Below are positions 60,016-64,000 of a DNA stretch of 64,000 nucleotides, in pieces. The notes under the pieces were generated by a model, which saw only the letters and a program-made list of their open reading frames with translations, was not told the DNA's origin and made no database searches. How positions within the stretch are numbered: position 1 is the first letter of the stretch; every line of letters begins with the position of its first letter. The DNA comes from Streptomyces nodosus (lineage in GTDB: Bacteria; Actinomycetota; Actinomycetes; Streptomycetales; Streptomycetaceae), in the NCBI RefSeq assembly GCF_008704995.1, contig NZ_CP023747.1:5986001-6050000 (forward strand). Reading direction: 5' to 3'. The translations under genes were made by a program, and so were the position numbers.

Positions 60016-61221
60016 TCAGTTCTGGAGCCGATACTCCTCGAGCAGCCGGCGGCCGATGATCATTTTCTGGATCTCGGCGGTGCCCTCGCCGATCAACAGC
60101 ATGGGGGCCTCGCGGTAGAGGCGTTCGATCTCGTACTCCTTCGAGAAGCCGTAGCCGCCGTGGATCCGGAAGGAGTCCTCCACGACTTCCTTGCAGTATT
60201 CGGAGGCGAGGTATTTCGCCATGCCCGCCTCAAGGTCGTTCCGTTCCCCGGAGTCCTTTTTGCGTGCCGCGTTCACCATCATCGCATGGGCGGCCTCGAC
60301 CTTGGTGCCCATCTCCGCCAGCTTGAACTGGATGGCCTGGTGCTGGGCGATCGGCTTGCCGAAGGTGTGCCGCTGCTGGGCGTAGGTCACGCCCAGCTCG
60401 AAGGCGCGCCGGGCGACGCCGCAGCCGCGCGCCGCCACATTCACCCGGCCGACCTCGACCCCGTCCATCATCTGGTAGAAGCCCCGGCCGGTGGTCCCGC
60501 CGAGCACCCGGTCGGCCGGGACGCGCAGCCCGTCCATGATGAGCTCCGTGGTGTCCACGCCCTTGTAGCCCATCTTGTCGATCTTCCCGGGGACGGTGAG
60601 GCCGGGGCGGACCTCGCCGAAGCCCGGCTCCTTCTCCACCAGGAAGGTCGTCATCGACTTATGGGGAGCCGTGCCCTCGGGGTGTCCTTCGTCACTCCGG
60701 ACGAGCACCGCGACGAGCGAGGAGGTGCCGCCGTTGGTCAGCCACATCTTCTGGCCGTCAAGGACGTACGCGTCGCCGTCCTTGACCGCCTTGGAGGTGA
60801 TCGCCGACACATCGGAGCCCAGGCCCGGCTCCGACATCGAGAAGGCACCCCGGATCTCGCCGAGGGCCATCCTCGGCAGGAAGTGGTCCTTCTGCTCCTG
60901 GGTGCCGTGCTGCTTGATCATGTAGGCGACGATGAAGTGGGTGTTGATGATCCCGGAGACGCTCATCCAGCCGCGGGAGATCTCCTCCACACACAGCGCG
61001 TAGGTCAGCAGCGACTCGCCGAGCCCTCCGTACTCCTCGGGGATCATCAGACCGAACAGGCCCAGGTCCTTGAGGCCGTCCACGATCGCCTGCGGGTACT
61101 CGTCGCGGTGCTCCAGCTCCGTCGCGACCGGGATGATCTCCTTGTCCACGAAGTCCCGGACCGTGGAGAGGATCTCCTGCTGGACGTCCGTGAGCCCGTA
61201 GGTCTCGGCGAGGCGGCTCAT
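60016..61221 (-). CDS. Acyl-CoA dehydrogenase, probably methylsuccinyl-CoA dehydrogenase
   Basis: A 401-residue flavoprotein of the acyl-CoA dehydrogenase fold. FAD and substrate motifs: RGAFSMSEPGLGSDVSA, KMWLTNGGTSS, QRHTFGKPIAQHQAIQFKLA, and the catalytic Glu region RIHGGYGFSKEYEIERLYRE. Placement after MaoC, CitE-like and MeaA genes indicates the ethylmalonyl-CoA pathway, where this step oxidises methylsuccinyl-CoA to mesaconyl-CoA. Its 401 residues make it shorter than the ~550-residue Rhodobacter enzyme. It overlaps the MaoC gene by 4 nt. Confidence 0.9.
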   Translation of the reverse strand: MSRLAETYGLTDVQQEILSTVRDFVDKEIIPVATELEHRDEYPQAIVDGLKDLGLFGLMIPEEYGGLGESLLTYALCVEEISRGWMSVSGIINTHFIVAYMIKQHGTQEQKDHFLPRMALGEIRGAFSMSEPGLGSDVSAITSKAVKDGDAYVLDGQKMWLTNGGTSSLVAVLVRSDEGHPEGTAPHKSMTTFLVEKEPGFGEVRPGLTVPGKIDKMGYKGVDTTELIMDGLRVPADRVLGGTTGRGFYQMMDGVEVGRVNVAARGCGVARRAFELGVTYAQQRHTFGKPIAQHQAIQFKLAEMGTKVEAAHAMMVNAARKKDSGERNDLEAGMAKYLASEYCKEVVEDSFRIHGGYGFSKEYEIERLYREAPMLLIGEGTAEIQKMIIGRRLLEEYRLQN

Positions 61222-61751
61222 GGCTTCTCCGTCCGTTCCGAGGGGGCTTCCTGGGCGAGGGCCGGTCGTCCCGGCTGCTCGCCGCCCCGCTCCTTGACAT
61301 AGGTCTCGGTGGGGACCATCACCTTGCGCCGGAACACGCAGACCAGGGTGCCGTCCTGCTTGTAGCCCCTGGTCTCGACCTGGACGATGCCGCGGTCGCT
61401 CTTCGACTTCGACGGCCGCTTGTCCAGCACGGTCGTCTCGCCGTAGATCGTGTCGCCGTGGAAGGTGGGCGCCACATGCCGCAGCGACTCGATCTCCAGA
61501 TTGGCGATCGCCTTGCCGGAGACGTCCGGGACGGACATGCCGAGCAGCAGCGAGTAGACATAGTTGCCCACGACCACGTTCCGGCCGAAGTCCGTCGTCG
61601 TCCCGGCGTAGTTCGCGTCCATGTGGAGCGGGTGGTGGTTCATGGTGAGAAGACAGAACAGATGGTCGTCGTACTCCGTGACCGTCTTGCCCGGCCAGTG
61701 CTTGTAGGTCTCGCCGACCTCGAACTCCTCGTAGGTGCGTCCGAACTGCAT
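61218..61751 (-). CDS. MaoC-family hydratase, probable mesaconyl-CoA hydratase
   Basis: A 177-residue hot-dog-fold hydratase. LLTMNHHPLHMDANYAGTTT holds the hydratase motif, then NVVVGNYVYSLLLGMSV and ESLRHVAPTFHGDTIYGET. In this operon it should hydrate mesaconyl-CoA to beta-methylmalyl-CoA. It has a single hot-dog domain, whereas proteobacterial Mch is about twice this length. GGTGAGG precedes ATG 61751. It lies 4 nt after the lyase gene and overlaps the dehydrogenase gene. Confidence 0.88.
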   Translation of the reverse strand: MQFGRTYEEFEVGETYKHWPGKTVTEYDDHLFCLLTMNHHPLHMDANYAGTTTDFGRNVVVGNYVYSLLLGMSVPDVSGKAIANLEIESLRHVAPTFHGDTIYGETTVLDKRPSKSKSDRGIVQVETRGYKQDGTLVCVFRRKVMVPTETYVKERGGEQPGRPALAQEAPSERTEKP

Positions 61752-61755
61752 CGCC

Positions 61756-62766
61756 TCACCCCTCCGGGATCTCGAACGTGCTGGTGCGCCGCATACCGGC
61801 GGCACGGCCCTTGCCCGCGACGACCAGCGCCATCTTCCGGCTGGCCTCGTCGATCATCTCGTCGCCGAGCATCGCCGAACCCTTCCTGCCGCCCGCCTCC
61901 GAGGTGCAGTACTCGTATGCGTCCAGGATCAGCTCGGCGTGGTCGTAGTCCTCCTGGGACGGCGAGAACACCTCGTTGGCGGCCTCCACCTGACCCGGAT
62001 GGAGCACCCACTTGCCGTCGAAGCCGAGCGCGGCCGCGCGGCCGGCCACCGCACGGAAGCCGTCCACATTGCGGATCTGGAGGTAGGGGCCGTCGATCGC
62101 CTGGAGGTCGTTGGCGCGCGCCGCCATCAGCAGCTTCATCAGGATGTAGTGGTAGGCGTCCGCCGGGTAGCCGGGCGGCTGCTCGCCCACGACCAGCGAC
62201 TTCATATTGATCGACGCCATGAAGTCGGCCGGGCCGAAGATGATGGTCTCGATGCGCTCGGAGGCCTCCGCGATCTCATTGACGTTGTTGAGGCCCCGGG
62301 CGTTCTCGATCTGCGCCTCGATGCCGATCCGGCCGACCTCGAAGCCCATCGTCTTCTCGATCTGCGTCAGCAGCAGGTCCAGGGCGACGATCTGGCCGGC
62401 GTCCTGCACCTTGGGCAGCATGATGCAGTCCAGGTTCGGGCCGGCGCCCTCGACCACGGTCACCACATCGCGGTACGTCCACTCGGTCGTCCAGTCGTTG
62501 ACCCGCACCACCCGTGTCTTGCCCGTCCAGTCGCCCTCGTTGAGGAACTTGACGACGGTGTGCCGAGCCTCGGGCTTGGCCAGCGGCGCACAGGCGTCCT
62601 CCAGGTCGAGGAAGACCTGGTCGGCGGGGAGGCCCTGAGCCTTCTCCAGGAAACGGGGGTTGCTGCCCGGCACGGCCAGACAGGAGCGCCGCGGACGCAG
62701 ACGGTCGTAGGAGCTCGCGGCGGAGCCGCTCGCTGCGGGGGCGGTGGCGGGCGACGGGCGGGTCAT
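61756..62766 (-). CDS. HpcH/HpaI (CitE-like) lyase, malyl-/beta-methylmalyl-CoA lyase
   Basis: A 336-residue TIM-barrel lyase. Conserved blocks: RRSCLAVPGSNPRFLEKA, ADQVFLDLEDACAPLAK (Mg ligands), RVVRVNDWTTEWTY, IGIEAQIENARGLNNVNEIA, and GFDGKWVLHPGQVEAANEVF. It should cleave beta-methylmalyl-CoA to glyoxylate and propionyl-CoA (and malyl-CoA or its ester in the pathway). Start ATG 62766 overlaps the meaA stop by 4 nt, so the operon is tightly coupled. Confidence 0.92.
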   Translation of the reverse strand: MTRPSPATAPAASGSAASSYDRLRPRRSCLAVPGSNPRFLEKAQGLPADQVFLDLEDACAPLAKPEARHTVVKFLNEGDWTGKTRVVRVNDWTTEWTYRDVVTVVEGAGPNLDCIMLPKVQDAGQIVALDLLLTQIEKTMGFEVGRIGIEAQIENARGLNNVNEIAEASERIETIIFGPADFMASINMKSLVVGEQPPGYPADAYHYILMKLLMAARANDLQAIDGPYLQIRNVDGFRAVAGRAAALGFDGKWVLHPGQVEAANEVFSPSQEDYDHAELILDAYEYCTSEAGGRKGSAMLGDEMIDEASRKMALVVAGKGRAAGMRRTSTFEIPEG

Positions 62767-64000
62767 GCGGGAACCTCCAGGGGTTCGAGCTTGTTCGCGG
62801 TGCGGATCTCGTCGACGATACGGCCGATGATCCCGGTGATGTCGAAGTCCTTCGGGGTGAAGACCGCGGCCACTCCAGCGGCCCTGAGCTGTGCGGCGTC
62901 GCCGGTGGGGATGATCCCGCCGGCGATCACCGGGATGTCGGCCGCCCCGGCCTCGCGCAGCCGTTCCAGCACATCCGGCACCAGCCGGGCGTGCGAGCCG
63001 GAGAGGATGGACAGGCCGACCGCGTGCACGTCCTCCGCGAGGGCCGCGTCCACGATCTGCTCCGGGGTCAGCCGGATGCCCTGGTAGACCACCTCGAACC
63101 CGGCGTCCCTGGCCCGTACGGCTATCTGCTCGGCGCCGTTGGAGTGCCCGTCGAGACCCGGCTTGCCCACCAGGAAGCGCAGCTTGCCCACCCCGAGGTC
63201 CCGGGCCGTCAGCTCCACCTTCCGGCGCACCCGGGCCAGCGCCGTGCCCTCCTCGGCGGTCATCGCGACCGGCGCGGACGACACCCCGGTCGGCGCCCGG
63301 TACTCACCGAACACCTCGCGCAGGGCCCTGGCCCACTCGCCGGTGGTGACCCCGGCGCGGGCGCAGTCCAGGGTGGCCTCCATCAGGTTCTCGGTGCTCT
63401 CGGCCGCCTCCTTCAGCCGCTCCAGCGCCTTGCAGGGGCGCGGATGGTTGAACGGCGGCTGGTAGCGGGTGTCGCGCCAGTTCCGCAGCGCCTCCACGAC
63501 CCGCTCCTCGACCGCGGGGTCGACCGTCTGGATCGCGGTGTCCAGATCGGCGGTGAGCGGGTTCGGCTCGGTCGTCTCGAAGACATTGACGCCGACGATC
63601 TTCTCCTGGCCGGACTCGATCCGGGCCCGGCGCTCCGCGTGCGAGGCGACCAGCTGCGACTTGAGGTAGCCGGACTCGACGGCGGCCAGGGCGCCGCCCA
63701 TCTCCTGGATCCGCTCGATCTCGGCGAGCGACTCCTCGACCAGCCGGCCCACCTCGGCCTCGACGACCGTGGAGCCCTCGAAGATGTCGTCGTACTCCAG
63801 CAGATCGCTCTCGTGCGCCAGCACCTGCTGGATGCGCAGCGACCACTGCTGGTCCCAGGGCCGGGGCAGGCCCAGCGCCTCGTTCCAGGCCGGGAGCTGC
63901 ACGGCGCGGGCGCGGGCGTCCTTGGAGAGGGTCACGGCCAGCATCTCCAGCACGATCCGCTGGACGTTGTTCTCCGGCTGGGCCTCCGTCAGGCCCAGCG
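62763..64000 (-). CDS. meaA: Ethylmalonyl-CoA mutase MeaA (partial, cut by window edge)
   Basis: The C-terminal ~412 residues of a B12-dependent acyl-CoA mutase; the frame is open through position 64000. The catalytic barrel end has AVQLPAWNEALGLPRPWDQQ and LEYDDIFEGSTVVEAE; the C-terminal cobalamin domain has the base-off motif GKPGLDGHSNGAEQIAV (DxHxxG), GIRLTPEQIVDAAL and VGLSILSGSHARLVPDV. It converts ethylmalonyl-CoA to methylsuccinyl-CoA. The order meaA-lyase-MaoC-dehydrogenase matches the ethylmalonyl-CoA operon of streptomycetes; crotonyl-CoA carboxylase/reductase is expected beyond the edge. Confidence 0.93.
   Translation of the reverse strand, partial: LGLTEAQPENNVQRIVLEMLAVTLSKDARARAVQLPAWNEALGLPRPWDQQWSLRIQQVLAHESDLLEYDDIFEGSTVVEAEVGRLVEESLAEIERIQEMGGALAAVESGYLKSQLVASHAERRARIESGQEKIVGVNVFETTEPNPLTADLDTAIQTVDPAVEERVVEALRNWRDTRYQPPFNHPRPCKALERLKEAAESTENLMEATLDCARAGVTTGEWARALREVFGEYRAPTGVSSAPVAMTAEEGTALARVRRKVELTARDLGVGKLRFLVGKPGLDGHSNGAEQIAVRARDAGFEVVYQGIRLTPEQIVDAALAEDVHAVGLSILSGSHARLVPDVLERLREAGAADIPVIAGGIIPTGDAAQLRAAGVAAVFTPKDFDITGIIGRIVDEIRTANKLEPLEVPA

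Overview
The window is chromosomal DNA from a high-GC actinomycete, almost certainly a Streptomyces: very GC-rich third codon positions, many GTG/TTG starts, AfsR/SARP and ECF regulators, a two-domain laccase, an xlnB-axeA type xylan pair, an IS701-family element and an ethylmalonyl-CoA pathway operon. No rRNA, tRNA or CRISPR array was seen.

Layout. 0.1-2.0 kb: a HEAT-repeat protein coupled to a damaged CPCC zinc protein, then a lipoprotein. 2.0-12.3 kb: a type VII secretion (T7SS) locus with two WXG100-like proteins, a 1467-residue EccC/EssC-like ATPase, a large repeat-tailed membrane protein and a LysM-like membrane protein, flanked by an ECF sigma factor; no EccB, EccD, EccE or mycosin is present. 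12.6-22 kb: AfsR-like regulator, gamma-glutamyltransferase, ClpC-like chaperone, a 23-bp tandem array, then a methionine aminopeptidase gene divergent from a small XRE regulator through a compact, apparently leaderless promoter pair. 22.2-28.7 kb: a reductive pyrimidine degradation operon (beta-ureidopropionase, aminotransferase, hydantoinase, F420-type oxidoreductase, NCS1 transporter). 28.7-36 kb: secreted proteins, gene relics, acetylxylan esterase and xylanase with near-identical binding modules, rhomboid protease and a secreted M28 aminopeptidase. 36-40 kb: inositol-phosphatase-like enzyme, FAD oxidoreductase, macrodomain protein and lipase-like hydrolase.

40.3-47.8 kb is an extracellular copper/oxidoreductase group: a cupredoxin multidomain protein, a small laccase, and a 1344-residue ThuA/discoidin/glucose-dehydrogenase/PKD/DUF1080 protein. 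The first and last share a C-terminal domain I cannot name, which suggests a functional or anchoring link. 47.9-50 kb is a methylation-repair operon (Ada-AlkA fusion plus Ogt).

50-56.7 kb is accessory DNA: two divergent small secreted proteins sharing a motif, a sirtuin, a complete IS701-type element with CTAG target duplication and a possible -1 frameshift site, an FG-GAP lipoprotein, an Mrr-nuclease/TerD fusion and a 58-residue membrane protein. 57-64 kb returns to core metabolism: glycerate kinase, phosphatidylserine synthase and decarboxylase, and an ethylmalonyl-CoA operon (acyl-CoA dehydrogenase, MaoC hydratase, CitE-type lyase, MeaA mutase cut by the window edge).

All calls rest on reading the translated sequence; no database search was run. 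Starts were chosen from ribosome-binding sites, overlaps and signal peptides and are approximate where noted.
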